A stretch of DNA of 64,000 nt from Rhizobium sp. NLR16a (GCF_017948245.1 NZ_CP072867.1:248001-312000); one strand, 5' to 3'. Numbered from the stretch's first letter, positions 43,316 through 54,655 are shown. Program-made: numbers and translations. The notes: generated from the sequence alone by a model not told the origin.

Positions 43316-44023
43316 ATGGACAAGACAATCGCGAGCACGGCGCAGGCCGTCTCCGAGATCGGCGACGGCGCCACCGTCATGATCGGCGGTTTCGGCGGCT
43401 CCGGCGCACCGATCGAGCTGATCCATGCCCTGATCGACAAGGGCCCGAAAAACTTGACTGTGATCAACAACAATGCCGGCAACGGCCGCATCGGCATCGC
43501 CGCAATGATCGATGCCGGCCTGGTCCGGAAAATGATCTGCTCCTTCCCGCGCTCCTCGGATCCGCGCGCCTTCACCGACAAATATCTGGCCGGCGAGATT
43601 GAGCTCGAACTGGTGCCCCAGGGAACGCTGGCCGAGCGCATCCGCGCCGGCGGCGCCGGCATTCCGGCCTTCTACACCCCGACCGGCTACGGCACCGAAC
43701 TGGCCGAGGGCAAGGTCATCGCCGAATTCGACGGCCGCCACTATGTGCAGGAGCGCTGGCTGAAGGCCGATTTTGCGATCGTCAAGGCTCAGGTCGGCGA
43801 CGTCCACGGCAACCTCACCTACAACAAGGCCGGCCGCAATTTTAATCCGCTGATGTGCATGGCGGCGGCCAGGACGATTGCCCAGGTCTCCTCGATCGTG
43901 CCGGCCGGCGGCATCGATCCCGAGCATGTGGTGACCCCCGGAATCTTCGTCGACCGTCTCGTCGCCGTCCCCCATCCCCAGCAGGAAGAAGAGCTCATCC
44001 GAGCCGGAGTGGCCTACGCATGA
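43316..44023 (+). CDS. pcaI: 3-oxoadipate CoA-transferase subunit A
   Basis: 235 residues. DGATVMIGGFGGSGAPIELI and NNAGNGRIGIAAMIDAGLVR are the CoA-transferase alpha subunit pattern. With PcaJ it moves CoA from succinyl-CoA to beta-ketoadipate. Its start is 132 bases from the divergent pcaR; the next start overlaps its stop. Confidence 0.94.
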   Translation: MDKTIASTAQAVSEIGDGATVMIGGFGGSGAPIELIHALIDKGPKNLTVINNNAGNGRIGIAAMIDAGLVRKMICSFPRSSDPRAFTDKYLAGEIELELVPQGTLAERIRAGGAGIPAFYTPTGYGTELAEGKVIAEFDGRHYVQERWLKADFAIVKAQVGDVHGNLTYNKAGRNFNPLMCMAAARTIAQVSSIVPAGGIDPEHVVTPGIFVDRLVAVPHPQQEEELIRAGVAYA

Positions 44024-44709
44024 CCGTCGATATCAGGGACGACATCAAACTTTCCAATGCGCAGATCGCCTGGCGCGTCGCCCAGGACATTGCCGACGGC
44101 GCCTATGTCAATCTCGGCATCGGCTTTCCCGAAATGGTCGCCCGCTATCAGCCGCCCGGCCGCCAGGCGATCTTCCACACCGAAAACGGCATCCTCAATT
44201 TTGGCGAGCCGCCAGCCGAAGGCGAAGAGGACTGGGATCTGATCAATGCCGGCAAGAAGGCGGTGACGCTGAAGCCGGGAGCCGCCTTCTTCCACCATGC
44301 CGACAGCTTCGCCATGGTGCGCGGCGGTCATCTCGATGTCGCGATCCTCGGCGCCTACCAGGTGGCGGAGAACGGCGATCTCGCCAACTGGCGGGTCGGC
44401 AGCAAGGGCGTGCCGGCGGTCGGCGGCGCCATGGACCTGGTGCATGGCGCCAAGCAGGTCTGCGTCATCACCGAGCACGTCACCAAGACAGGCGAGCCGA
44501 AGCTGGTGGAGAAATGCAGCTTTCCGCTGACGGGTGTGGCCTGCATCACCCGCGTCTATACCAGCCATGCCGTCATCGACATCGTCGACGGCCGTTTCGT
44601 CCTGCGCGAGAAGCTTGCCGCTATGTCGCTAGAGGAATTGCAGGCGATGACCGGCGCGGCCCTCCATCTCGAGGGGCCGGTGGCCGATCTCGTCGTCCCG
44701 AAACTCTAA
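44020..44709 (+). CDS. pcaJ: 3-oxoadipate CoA-transferase subunit B
   Basis: 229 residues. The catalytic Glu lies in FHTENGILNFGEPP. GADLxH-type segments are present (FFHHADSFAMVRGGHLDVAI, GAMDLVHGAKQVCVITEHV). ATGA overlap with pcaI. Confidence 0.94.
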   Translation: MTVDIRDDIKLSNAQIAWRVAQDIADGAYVNLGIGFPEMVARYQPPGRQAIFHTENGILNFGEPPAEGEEDWDLINAGKKAVTLKPGAAFFHHADSFAMVRGGHLDVAILGAYQVAENGDLANWRVGSKGVPAVGGAMDLVHGAKQVCVITEHVTKTGEPKLVEKCSFPLTGVACITRVYTSHAVIDIVDGRFVLREKLAAMSLEELQAMTGAALHLEGPVADLVVPKL

Positions 44710-44719
44710 AGGAAACGCC

Positions 44720-45925
<1,206 letters not shown>

Positions 45926-46110
45926 GCGCAAAACCGACGCTTGATATCGAGAGGCGCCGCATCTCCAGCTGAAGGTGCTCCGTTGCCGCGGCACATCATT
46001 TCAGACGCGAAATCCTATCACGGGAGATGGATTCCGGTTGCGCGCATGGGTCATGGGCAGTGGGAAAGCAGGTCCTTTCAGTCTGAAAGCGTGGGCAATC
46101 TTGCAGCGCT

Positions 46111-47049
46111 TCAGCCCTCGAGCACGCTTTCCTGACGCCGTCGCAATGAGTTGAAGACCGTGTGCGGGAGCCGTAGTTTAGGATCCTCGGAAAAACGCCG
46201 GCTCAACGCATCGAAATCTGCATCTGGATCGGCCGTAATCAAAGCGACCTCGTCAAAGAAATCCAGTTCGGAATGCGAAAGCGTCGCATTTAACGCGGGT
46301 TGCGCTCCCCAAACGTCCCAAGGCAGGATTTCGCGACCGTTGAGAGTGGCGAGATCTCGGATCAGGTTACCGGCGATGAACCACAGACCACGAAGCTGCT
46401 CAAACTCGATGCCGAACAGATTTGGATCGAGTTCTCCGCTGCGGCATCTGCGCCAGGCCTCGGAAGCGGTCAGGAATTGGGCGCGCGGAACGTCATGGAT
46501 GTCGAAACGAATTCCGAGATTGCGGATGAAACCCCCGTCGAGCTGGCTGTCCAGCAGGGCCCAGCGCCCATCAGCCGCTTTCCAATACTCACATACCCAA
46601 TGATCCTCGAACTTGCCCGGATTGAAGTAAGTGGCGAAGCCTCCGCGGCCACGGGCGGGAATTCCGTGCTGCCGAAGGATTGCGACGGACAGCAACATGT
46701 AATGGCGGCAGATTCCGACCAGACGCTTCTGGGGCGGCCGGGCGACGGAGAGCGGACGGTCGTCGAGCACCAGCAACGCATCGAGCATCTTCTCCAACGG
46801 CCGGACGTGGCTTTCGCCGCGGCGCGCTTCGGGAACCTTGTAACCGTAGAATGGTTCTGCGGCGTGCTCGTAGATCAGCAAAGCCTGCGCCGTGTGGGCA
46901 ACGCCGGCCGGATCGGACGGCAGTATGTCGAGGAGCGCAGAATGGCGGCCGGGCGCGCTAAAGGCAGAATGCCTTGTATAATGTTCATGCTTGCAATGCT
47001 GCGCGCCATCATTGCCCGCGCAAGGGGCGGAAAGGGCCTTGGCGTTCAT
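46111..47049 (-). CDS. Transglutaminase-like domain protein
   Basis: 312 residues from MNAKALSAPCAG with an excellent ribosome site (GGAGG 8 bases upstream); the reading to 47331 is rejected. The core has the Cys-His-Asp set of the transglutaminase-like fold: KRLVGICRHYMLLSVAILRQ, then FEDHWVCEYW and GRWALLDSQLDG. No signal peptide. Substrate unknown; such cytoplasmic proteins may be proteases or amide-forming enzymes. Confidence 0.82.
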   Translation of the reverse strand: MNAKALSAPCAGNDGAQHCKHEHYTRHSAFSAPGRHSALLDILPSDPAGVAHTAQALLIYEHAAEPFYGYKVPEARRGESHVRPLEKMLDALLVLDDRPLSVARPPQKRLVGICRHYMLLSVAILRQHGIPARGRGGFATYFNPGKFEDHWVCEYWKAADGRWALLDSQLDGGFIRNLGIRFDIHDVPRAQFLTASEAWRRCRSGELDPNLFGIEFEQLRGLWFIAGNLIRDLATLNGREILPWDVWGAQPALNATLSHSELDFFDEVALITADPDADFDALSRRFSEDPKLRLPHTVFNSLRRRQESVLEG

Positions 47050-47278
47050 GATAAACCTCCTGCGGATGGACTGCCGGTACGCCTGTTCTGCCATGGGCTC
47101 TGAAGGGGTGCTTGATCCTGGTTGCTGACGTTTGCGCCTTATTCGCCCCTGGAGCTTTGTGAAGACAGCGCGCTGTTCGCTCCCGGCAGGGCGCATCGTA
47201 ACCGGCACGATATAACCGGCCGCGCTATGAAACGCGCGGAACGTTGCGTGCCGCGATCTCCTTCGATAAAAACCCGGC

Positions 47279-47761
47279 ATGCTGATCCGACTCGCAAACG
47301 ACGACGACCGAAGCGCGATCTGGCGGATCATCGGCCCGACGATCCGCGCCGGCGAGACCTATGCGCTCGATCGCGATCTTTCCGAAGTCGATGCGCTCGC
47401 CTACTGGATGGGAGCGGACCGCGAGACCTTCGTCGCGGAAGAGGATGGCATTATCCTCGGCACCTATTACATCAAGGCCAATCAGGCGGGCGGCGGGCGC
47501 CACGTCTGCAATTGCGGCTACATGACCGATCCCGCCGCAAGAGGCCGCGGCGTCGCCCGCCGCATGCATGAACATTCGCTGCAGCATGCCCGCTTGCGGG
47601 GTTTTCGGGCCATGCAGTTCAACTTCGTCGTCAGCAGCAATCGCCGCGCCGTCGCGCTGTGGCAATCGCTCGGCTTCGACATCGTCGGCCGGCTGCCCGG
47701 CGTCTTCCTTCATCCGACCGAGGGCTATGTCGACGCCTTGGTGATGTTCCGCACTCTCTAA
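47279..47761 (+). CDS. GNAT-family N-acetyltransferase
   Basis: 160 residues. The acetyl-CoA loop is GYMTDPAARGRGVARRMHEH, followed by QFNFVVSSNRRAVALWQSLG and a C-terminal FLHPTEGYVDALVMFR, typical of the PA4866/RimI-like GNAT class. Stand-alone gene divergent from the transglutaminase-like gene. Confidence 0.88.
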   Translation: MLIRLANDDDRSAIWRIIGPTIRAGETYALDRDLSEVDALAYWMGADRETFVAEEDGIILGTYYIKANQAGGGRHVCNCGYMTDPAARGRGVARRMHEHSLQHARLRGFRAMQFNFVVSSNRRAVALWQSLGFDIVGRLPGVFLHPTEGYVDALVMFRTL

Positions 47762-47894
47762 ACGGCACGTGGAAAAAAGATGTAAGCGCGCTGTCGAAAT
47801 CGCAGCGGTTCAAACGTCTTTAATCGCAAGGCGCGGAACCGGCGGACCGGCTGCACGCGCCGCGATCACTCTGTCGGCATGGAGGTATGAAGCC

Positions 47895-49109
47895 ATGAGT
47901 GTTTCCTATCGTTGGGTCATCGTCGCAGTCGGCGCCCTGATGTCGTGCGTCGCCATCGGCGCAATGTTCTCGCTGGCGATTTTCCAGGAGCCGATCGCCA
48001 CCGCGACCGGCTGGTCGCATGTCGGGATTGCCAGCGCCATGACGCTGAATTTCCTCGTCATGGGTCTCGGCGGTTTCCTCTGGGGGGCGGCAAGCGACCG
48101 TTTCGGGCCGCGCCTCGTCGTGCTGGTCGGCTCGGTGTTGCTCGGCCTGGCGCTGGTGTTCGCCAGCCGCACCGCAACGCTCATCGAATTCCAGCTGACC
48201 TATGGCATCCTGGTCGGACTGGCCGCCAGCGCCTTTTTCGCGCCGATGATCGCCGCGACCACCGCCTGGTTCGACGTCAACCGCGGTCTTGCCGTATCAC
48301 TCGTATCGGCCGGCATGGGGGTGGCGCCGATGACCATCTCGCCCTTCGCCCGCTGGCTGATCTCGGCCTATGAATGGCGCCCCGCCATGTTGATCATCGG
48401 CGTCGCCACCTGGGTGCTGCTGGTGCCGGCCGCGCTGCTGGTCAGGCGCCCGCCTGCCGAGAGCGTCGATGCCGGCACGGAGTTTGCCGCGGCGGGCGCT
48501 CGGCCGCAGCTGTCGAAAGTCTTCCGGTCGCCGCAATTCATCGTGCTCGGCCTCACCTTCTTTGCCTGCTGTGCGGCCCATTCCGGGCCGATCTTCCACA
48601 TGGTCAACTATGCGACGATCTGCGGCGTCGCGCCGATGGCGGCCGTCAGCATCTACAGTGTCGAAGGCCTGGCGGGCCTCGGCGGCCGGCTGCTCTATGG
48701 CAGCCTCGCCGACAGGCTCGGCGTGAAGCCGGTCCTGGTCGCCGGCCTCCTCGTGCAGGCGGCCGCGCTCGCGACCTATCTCCTGGTCAGCGAGCTGACG
48801 GAGTTCTATGCGCTCGCCATCGTCTTCGGCAGTGCCTATGGCGGCGTAATGCCGCTCTATGCGGTGCTGGCGCGGGAATATTTCGGCCAGCGCATCATCG
48901 GCACCGTGCTGGGCGCGGCGACGATGCTCTCCAGCCTCGGCATGGCCTTCGGCCCTCTGATCGGCGGCTGGATCTTCGATACGTTCGCTAATTATTCCTG
49001 GCTGTTCATCGGTTCTGCGATGGTTGGGCTCGGGGCTGCGGCAATCGCGCTGGCATTTCCGCCGCTTGTCCGGCGGGAGCAGGAGGCGGTTTTCGGTGTG
49101 TCGTCTTGA
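47895..49109 (+). CDS. MFS transporter, monocarboxylate/oxalate-type
   Basis: 404 residues, 12 membrane helices, starting MSVSYRWVIVAVGALMSCV at 47895. Conserved loop GAASDRFGPRLVVLVG after helix 2 and GSLADRLGVKPVLVAG after helix 8 place it in the MFS; the overall pattern (GMGVAPMTISPFARWLI) is of the OFA/MCT group. The substrate is not evident. Confidence 0.88.
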   Translation: MSVSYRWVIVAVGALMSCVAIGAMFSLAIFQEPIATATGWSHVGIASAMTLNFLVMGLGGFLWGAASDRFGPRLVVLVGSVLLGLALVFASRTATLIEFQLTYGILVGLAASAFFAPMIAATTAWFDVNRGLAVSLVSAGMGVAPMTISPFARWLISAYEWRPAMLIIGVATWVLLVPAALLVRRPPAESVDAGTEFAAAGARPQLSKVFRSPQFIVLGLTFFACCAAHSGPIFHMVNYATICGVAPMAAVSIYSVEGLAGLGGRLLYGSLADRLGVKPVLVAGLLVQAAALATYLLVSELTEFYALAIVFGSAYGGVMPLYAVLAREYFGQRIIGTVLGAATMLSSLGMAFGPLIGGWIFDTFANYSWLFIGSAMVGLGAAAIALAFPPLVRREQEAVFGVSS

Positions 49110-49124
49110 GGAGTCTCCAATCAA

Positions 49125-49300
49125 GGAAGTCTGCAAGACCAGTCTCAAGAAAGAACCCTCCCCAATCCCTCCCGATAAGGGGGAGGGGCTGAGCTCTCGC
49201 TGTATGGGGCCAAACAGCGAAACTTTTCTGCAGATGAAACGGTGAAATGGTACGCAGTTGCGGCACTTTGGTCCCTTCCCTTGTGGGGAGGGGTCTTTGG
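49125..49300. repeat. RIME-like intergenic repeat with two G/C-rich palindromes
   Basis: The 329-base gap after the MFS gene holds two hairpins, CCCTCCCGATAAGGGGGAGGG (49167-49187) and CCCTTCCCTTGTGGGGAGGG (49273-49292), separated by a spacer. This paired arrangement is like the rhizobial intergenic mosaic elements and their relatives found in many copies. The remainder of the gap up to 49438 shows nothing else. Confidence 0.5.
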
Positions 49301-49438
49301 CCCGAACCGGCCAGCCATGACATCTTCCAGGACGCAAATCTCCGGCTTTCGTGCATTGCCCTTCCCCGATTTCGGCTGATAGACTTCCCCCATCTGTTTC
49401 ATCACCTATGTCCTTGGTTTTCGGGAGGCTTCTTGGCC

Positions 49439-50233
49439 ATGACAGAACTTGCTCAATTGCTCGCATCCATCAATCTGCCGGATCTCGCCGGCAAGGCCGT
49501 GCTGATCACCGGCGCCTCGACCGGGATCGGCGCGGCGCTCGCCCGCGCCTTTGCGGCTCAAGGCTGCAAGGTCGGGGTGCATTACAACGCCAGCCGTGAA
49601 CCGGCCGAGAAGCTCGCCGAGGAAATCCGAGCCGCCGGCGGTACGGTGCATCTGATCCAGGGCGACGTGTCGAGGGAAGGCGAGACCGAGCGTGTCGTCG
49701 AGGAGACGGCGAAGACCTTCGGCCATCTCGACGGGCTGATCAACAATGCCGGCGGCATGCTGGGGCGCAAGCCAACCTCCGAATATACCGACGCCCATTA
49801 TGCCGCGGTGATGGACCTCAACGCCCGCTCGGTGCTGGCGGCGACGCGCGCGGCCCATCCCTGGCTGAAAAAGCAGGGCGGCTTCATCATCAACACCACC
49901 TCGATCGCCGCCCGCAACGGCGGCGGCAATGGCGCGGTCCTCTACGCCGCCTCCAAGGGCTTCGTCTCGACCATCACCCGCGGCCATGCCAAGGAGTTCG
50001 TCGCCGACAGGATCCGCGTCAACGCGGTGGCGCCGGGCGTGATCGCCACGCCCTTCCACGAGCGCTATACCAATGACGAGCAGATGGAGTTGCAACGCAA
50101 ATCGATTCCGATGGGCTTCGTCGGCACATCGGAGGATTGCGTCGGGGCCTATCTCTTCCTCGCTTCGCCAACACTTTCGGGCTACATCACCGGCCAGGTC
50201 ATCGAGGTCAACGGCGGCCAACTGATGCCGTAA
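49439..50233 (+). CDS. Short-chain dehydrogenase/reductase
   Basis: 264 residues from MTELAQLLASINLPDL. NAD(P) motif ITGASTGIGAALARAF, NNAGG at about 100, catalytic Ser in INTTSIAARNG and Tyr-x-x-x-Lys in LYAASKGFVS. C-terminal GYITGQVIEVNGGQLMP completes a classical SDR. Substrate unknown. Confidence 0.92.
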   Translation: MTELAQLLASINLPDLAGKAVLITGASTGIGAALARAFAAQGCKVGVHYNASREPAEKLAEEIRAAGGTVHLIQGDVSREGETERVVEETAKTFGHLDGLINNAGGMLGRKPTSEYTDAHYAAVMDLNARSVLAATRAAHPWLKKQGGFIINTTSIAARNGGGNGAVLYAASKGFVSTITRGHAKEFVADRIRVNAVAPGVIATPFHERYTNDEQMELQRKSIPMGFVGTSEDCVGAYLFLASPTLSGYITGQVIEVNGGQLMP

Positions 50234-50279
50234 ACGCTTCGATCGGCAAACGACAGCATCCGCTTTTGCCTAGGGCTAC

Positions 50280-50304
50280 GGAACTTTCGAACCACCTTCA
50301 CGTT
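50280..50304 (+). promoter_or_regulatory. EcfG-type general stress promoter for glgX
   Basis: GGAAC (50280-50284), 16 bases, CGTT (50301-50304) is a full match to the alphaproteobacterial EcfG consensus (GGAAC-N16/17-CGTT). The spacing to the glgX ATG (33 bases) fits. Confidence 0.75.
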
Positions 50305-50336
50305 TCCCGCTTGGTCTTTTCATCAAGCGGGGCGCC

Positions 50337-52493
50337 ATGAGCTTTTCCTTTTCGGAACTCGACTTCCTCAAGCCGGAGCTGGGGGCGGAGTATACGGGTT
50401 CCGGTACTCATTTCGCCGTCTTCTCGGCGCATGCGCAACAGATCGAGCTCTGCCTGTTTTCCCCTGACGGAAAAGATGAGATCGCCCGGCTGCCCTTGCC
50501 CAAACGCGAGGGCGACATCTGGTCGGGCTATATAGCCGGTATCGGACCGGGCACCGTCTATGGCTATCGCGCCCATGGCCCCTATGATCCGGGTGCCGGC
50601 CATCGCTTTAATCCGAACAAGCTGCTGCTCGACCCCTATGCCAAGCAGGTGACGGGCGAACTGCAATGGCACGATGCACTCTTCGGCTATCGGATCGGCG
50701 AGGACGATCTTTCCTTCGACGACCGCGACAGCGCGCCCTTCATGGTCAAGGGCGTCGTCCAGGATCCCGACTTCGACTGGGCAGGCGAAGAGGCGATCCG
50801 GCGGCCGTGGCCGGATACGATCATCTACGAGGCGCATGTGCGCGGCCTGATGATGACGCATCCGAAAGTGCCGGACCGGCTGCGCGGCACCTTTCTCGGC
50901 ATGTGCAGCGATCCGATCATCGATCATCTCGTCGGACTTGGCGTCTCGGCGATCGAGCTGCTGCCGATCCAGTATTTCCTCGACGACCGCTATCTCCTCG
51001 AAAAGAATCTGAGGAATTATTGGGGTTATCAGACGCTCGGCTTCTTCGCGCCGCAGGCGCGCTATCTCTCAAGTGACAAGATCACCGAAATCAAGACCAT
51101 GGTGAAGAGGTTCCATGCGGCCGGCATCGAGGTCATCATGGACGTGGTCTACAACCATACGGCCGAAGGCAGCGAGAAAGGGCCGACGCTCTCCTTCCGT
51201 GGGCTCGACAATGCGAGCTATTACATCCTCTCTCCCGACGATCCCCGCCACACTTTCGATACGACGGGGACCGGCAACACGCTGAATGTCGCCAATCCGA
51301 TGGTGATGCGCATGGTGCTCGACAGCCTGCGCTATTGGGTCGGCGTCATGCATATCGACGGCTTCCGTTTCGATCTTGCCAGCACGCTCGGCCGACAGGA
51401 TCTGGAATTCGACCGTCAGGGCCTGTTCTTCGGCGCCATCCGTCAGGATCCGATCCTTGCCGGCGTCAAGCTGATCGCCGAACCCTGGGATATTGGCGCG
51501 GGCGGTTATCAGGTCGGCGGTTTCCCACATCCCTTCCGCGAGTGGAACGACAAGTTCCGCGATGACGTGCGCCGTTTCTGGAAGGGCGACGGCGGCATGG
51601 TGTCGGAGCTGGCGGCGCGCATCACCGGTTCGGCGCCGCAATTCAATCATTCCGATCGGGGCGCGACCTCCTCGATCAATCTTTTGTCTGCCCATGATGG
51701 CTTCACGCTGATGGATACGGTGTCCTTCGACGGCAAGCACAACGAGGCAAACGGCGAGGATAACCGCGACGGGCATTCCGACAATCATTCCGACAATATG
51801 GGGGTCGAGGGTGCGACCGATGATTTCGAGATAAACGCGGCACGCGCACGCCGACGGCGCAACATGATGGCGACGCTGATGCTGTCACAGGGCGTGCCGA
51901 TGATTTTGGCCGGCGACGAGCTCGGCAACAGCCAGGGCGGCAACAACAACGCCTATTGCCAGGACAACGAGATCGGCTGGACGAGCTGGGACGGGCTGGA
52001 CGACCCCTTCCTCGATTTTTGTCGGCAGGCCGTTGCCTTCCGCAAGGCTCATCCCGTCCTGCGCCAGGAGCGGTTCCTGACGGGGGAGACCAGTGAAGAC
52101 GGGCGTATCGAGATCGCCTGGTACAAACCCGACGGCAGTTTCATGGACGACGGAGCCTGGAACGACGACGGACTGCAGGTACTCGGCGTATACTTCTCGA
52201 AGAGCGCGCATGCACTCGATACCGAGAAGATGGACGACCTCTTCCTCGTCTTCAATGCCGGCGGTGATTGCGAAGTTCATCTGCCTGAGGTGAACGGACT
52301 GACGCAGTGGTCACGGGTTCTCGACACCGGGGCGGAGACCGGCGCCTTCGAGGTACACGACGAGGCCAATCCTGTCATGGTCTACACCCAGAGCTTGGCC
52401 GTCTTTGCGCCGACAGGCCAGACGCAACCGCCGGAAGGGGCGACCAAGGCCCAGCGCCGCCGGTGGTTTCAGTTCGGCCGCCGTGACAAATAG
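50337..52493 (+). CDS. glgX: Glycogen debranching enzyme
   Basis: 718 residues. N-terminal CBM48 (about 15-100) then GH13 with DVVYNHTAEGSEKGPTLSFR, MHIDGFRFDLAS (nucleophile Asp), LIAEPWDIGAGGY (acid/base Glu) and LLSAHDGFTLMD. Hydrolyses alpha-1,6 branches of phosphorylase-limited glycogen. It stands apart from other glg genes and has an EcfG-type promoter, so it is probably a stress-induced paralogue. Confidence 0.93.
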   Translation: MSFSFSELDFLKPELGAEYTGSGTHFAVFSAHAQQIELCLFSPDGKDEIARLPLPKREGDIWSGYIAGIGPGTVYGYRAHGPYDPGAGHRFNPNKLLLDPYAKQVTGELQWHDALFGYRIGEDDLSFDDRDSAPFMVKGVVQDPDFDWAGEEAIRRPWPDTIIYEAHVRGLMMTHPKVPDRLRGTFLGMCSDPIIDHLVGLGVSAIELLPIQYFLDDRYLLEKNLRNYWGYQTLGFFAPQARYLSSDKITEIKTMVKRFHAAGIEVIMDVVYNHTAEGSEKGPTLSFRGLDNASYYILSPDDPRHTFDTTGTGNTLNVANPMVMRMVLDSLRYWVGVMHIDGFRFDLASTLGRQDLEFDRQGLFFGAIRQDPILAGVKLIAEPWDIGAGGYQVGGFPHPFREWNDKFRDDVRRFWKGDGGMVSELAARITGSAPQFNHSDRGATSSINLLSAHDGFTLMDTVSFDGKHNEANGEDNRDGHSDNHSDNMGVEGATDDFEINAARARRRRNMMATLMLSQGVPMILAGDELGNSQGGNNNAYCQDNEIGWTSWDGLDDPFLDFCRQAVAFRKAHPVLRQERFLTGETSEDGRIEIAWYKPDGSFMDDGAWNDDGLQVLGVYFSKSAHALDTEKMDDLFLVFNAGGDCEVHLPEVNGLTQWSRVLDTGAETGAFEVHDEANPVMVYTQSLAVFAPTGQTQPPEGATKAQRRRWFQFGRRDK

Positions 52494-52508
52494 CGGGTCG
52501 CCATCAGC

Positions 52509-53537
52509 ATGAATGCCGAAACCATTACCGAACTTGGCCTGATCTATGTCAGCGATACCGAACCGGGCATCCGCAGGCGAAGGAAAGGCAAGGGCTTCAG
52601 CTATGTGATGCCTGACGGTACGACGCTTTCCGATGAATCGCAGCGGGCGCGCATCGGTGCGCTCGGCCTGCCGCCCGCCTACGAGAACGTCTGGATCTGT
52701 CTCTACGAGAACGGTCATCTGCAGGCGACCGGCATCGATGCGCGCGGGCGCAAACAATACCGCTATCACAAGGACTGGCAATCGTTCCGCAGCGCCGGGA
52801 AGTTCTACCAGCTGATTGAATTCGGTCAGGCATTGCCGAAGATCCGCCGCACCGTGCTGCGGCATCTCGACACCGGTGCCGAGGATGTCAACGGCGTACT
52901 GGCGGCTCTGACGACACTGCTCGACGAGGCGCATCTGCGGGTCGGCAACCAGGCCTATGTCAGGGAGAACGGCACTTATGGCGCGACGACCCTATTGAAG
53001 CGCCATCTGAAAATCGTCGACGGGCGGATCGAGCTCAAGTTCCGGGCCAAGGGCGGCAAGCGCGTGCAGCGCAGCCTCAAGCATCCGAGGCTACAGAAAA
53101 TCCTGGAAGAAATTTCCGACCTTCCCGGCCGCCAGCTCTTCGTCTGGAAGGATGAAAGCGGCGCGCTGAAACCGGTCGATTCTGGCCGGCTGAATGCCTA
53201 CCTGGCCGAAATATCGGGGATTCCGATCTCCGCCAAGACGTTCCGCACCTGGGCCGGATCGCTGGCGGCCTTCGGGGTCGCCCGCGAAAGGATCGTCGGC
53301 GGCGGGCGGCCGACGGTGAAGGAAATGTCGGAGGCTGCGGCCGAGGCGTTGCACAATACACCGGCGATCTCACGCTCGAGCTACATCCATCCGGCCATCA
53401 TCGGCCTCGCCGGCAATGGCCATGCTTTGATCGAAGGCGGCAACGAACCGCTGCGGGGCTTGCGCGCCGAGGAAAACAGGCTGCTTGATTTCCTCATACG
53501 CGAGACTGAACTGAACTCTTCAGCTTTCGGCGTCTAG
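52509..53537 (+). CDS. Bacterial type IB DNA topoisomerase
   Basis: 342 residues. Catalytic residues: HLRVGN Arg (about 144), KTFRTWAG Arg (246) and the nucleophile Tyr292 in SRSSYIHPAI. It relaxes supercoils through a 3'-phosphotyrosine. Fifteen bases after glgX, so likely under the same stress promoter. The end overlaps the convergent GST gene by 18 bases. Confidence 0.92.
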   Translation: MNAETITELGLIYVSDTEPGIRRRRKGKGFSYVMPDGTTLSDESQRARIGALGLPPAYENVWICLYENGHLQATGIDARGRKQYRYHKDWQSFRSAGKFYQLIEFGQALPKIRRTVLRHLDTGAEDVNGVLAALTTLLDEAHLRVGNQAYVRENGTYGATTLLKRHLKIVDGRIELKFRAKGGKRVQRSLKHPRLQKILEEISDLPGRQLFVWKDESGALKPVDSGRLNAYLAEISGIPISAKTFRTWAGSLAAFGVARERIVGGGRPTVKEMSEAAAEALHNTPAISRSSYIHPAIIGLAGNGHALIEGGNEPLRGLRAEENRLLDFLIRETELNSSAFGV

Positions 53538-54245
53538 CTCGGGATAGTGCCTGAAAATTCCATCCTCATTGAAGGCGAGGCGGCGAGGGGAGGCGAGATA
53601 ACGGGCGATGTTCGGCCGCTTCGCCACCGCATCGTGCAGGGCAAGGAGAGCAGGGTACTCCGCGTTGCGCTTCGCCATGGCTTTGGGAAAGGCATAGGTG
53701 AGACCCTCGATCACCTGAAAGACCGAGAGGTCGACATAGGTGAGAGCGTTGCCGATCATATGATCGGCGCCTTCTGGATTGCGCTTCAGGACACGCTCGA
53801 AATAACCGAGGAATTTTGGAATGCGATCGCGGGTGAAGGCGGCCGAACGGGTTTTGGCTTCCTGCTTCTGGTCTTCGTAATAAAGAGACAGGTCGATCGG
53901 GTGGTGCGTATCGTGCGCTTCGGCGACGAAATCGGTGATGGTGAGCTGCAGGCCGTTGGCGACATAGCGAAGGCTTTCGTCCTCCGGCGCAAGGCCGAGC
54001 TTCGGCCCGAGGTAAAACAGGATGTTGGCGACATGCGGGATGAGGAGGTCGCCGTCCTTCAGGAAGGGCGGAGCGAAGGGGATGTGCGGCTCGCCTTCGC
54101 CCTTCATGATCTCAAGCATGGCGCCTGTTCCCCGGCCGGGCTGACGCGTGACGTCGACATAGTCGGCGCCGGCTGCTTCCAGTGCCAACCGCACGAATTC
54201 GCCGCGGCCTTGAATGCCGTCCCAATAATAAAGCTCATATGCCAT
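53520..54245 (-). CDS. Glutathione S-transferase family protein
   Basis: 241 residues from MAYELYYWDGIQGRGEFVRL, the thioredoxin-like N-domain of mu/pi/sigma-like GSTs. The C-terminal helical domain contains NALTYVDLSVFQVIEGLTYA. Tyr near the N-terminus may be the thiol-activating residue. It follows the DUF3175 gene by two bases. ATG 54245 is preferred over TTG 54251. Confidence 0.85.
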   Translation of the reverse strand: MAYELYYWDGIQGRGEFVRLALEAAGADYVDVTRQPGRGTGAMLEIMKGEGEPHIPFAPPFLKDGDLLIPHVANILFYLGPKLGLAPEDESLRYVANGLQLTITDFVAEAHDTHHPIDLSLYYEDQKQEAKTRSAAFTRDRIPKFLGYFERVLKRNPEGADHMIGNALTYVDLSVFQVIEGLTYAFPKAMAKRNAEYPALLALHDAVAKRPNIARYLASPRRLAFNEDGIFRHYPELDAES

Positions 54246-54247
54246 GC

Positions 54248-54538
54248 TCAATGCCTCGGTTGACGACCGAAGTCTTTTCGCAGTTCGTCCTTGGCCTTTT
54301 CAAGGGTGTCGCGCCGCTTTTTCGACAGCTGCTCGCCGGCGCGGTTGATGTAGAAGGTCAGCATCGACATGGCAGCGCGAAACGGGCTGGACTTGCGGCG
54401 ATCGCTCTCCTCGGCGGAATGCTTGATCGACCGGGCAATCTTCTTCGGATCGTTCGATTTGAACGCGCCTTCCTTGAGGTCCATAGCGTTGCTGTGCTCG
54501 GTAACGTTCTGGGACCATTTCTTCTTCGATTTGGCCAT
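54248..54538 (-). CDS. DUF3175 small basic protein
   Basis: 96 residues, very Lys/Arg-rich: MAKSKKKWSQNVTEHSNAMD then DLKEGAFKSNDPKKIARSIK and SPFRAAMSMLTFYINRAG. Matches DUF3175, found in rhizobia beside stress genes. Function unknown. Confidence 0.8.
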   Translation of the reverse strand: MAKSKKKWSQNVTEHSNAMDLKEGAFKSNDPKKIARSIKHSAEESDRRKSSPFRAAMSMLTFYINRAGEQLSKKRRDTLEKAKDELRKDFGRQPRH

Positions 54539-54655
54539 GACGAAAACCCCTTTGCCGGACGGGCTGGCGATAGACTGACGCTTGCCGTTTCCCTTATCGA
54601 TTAAAGAGTTGGAGCATGACGGCGCCCGAAACCGCTCACACCCTTCGGCACATGC

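Noticed and set aside
49125..49300. CRISPR array or rho-independent terminator pair
   Set aside because: Only two G/C-rich palindromes with unrelated spacing and no T-runs; a mosaic intergenic repeat fits better.
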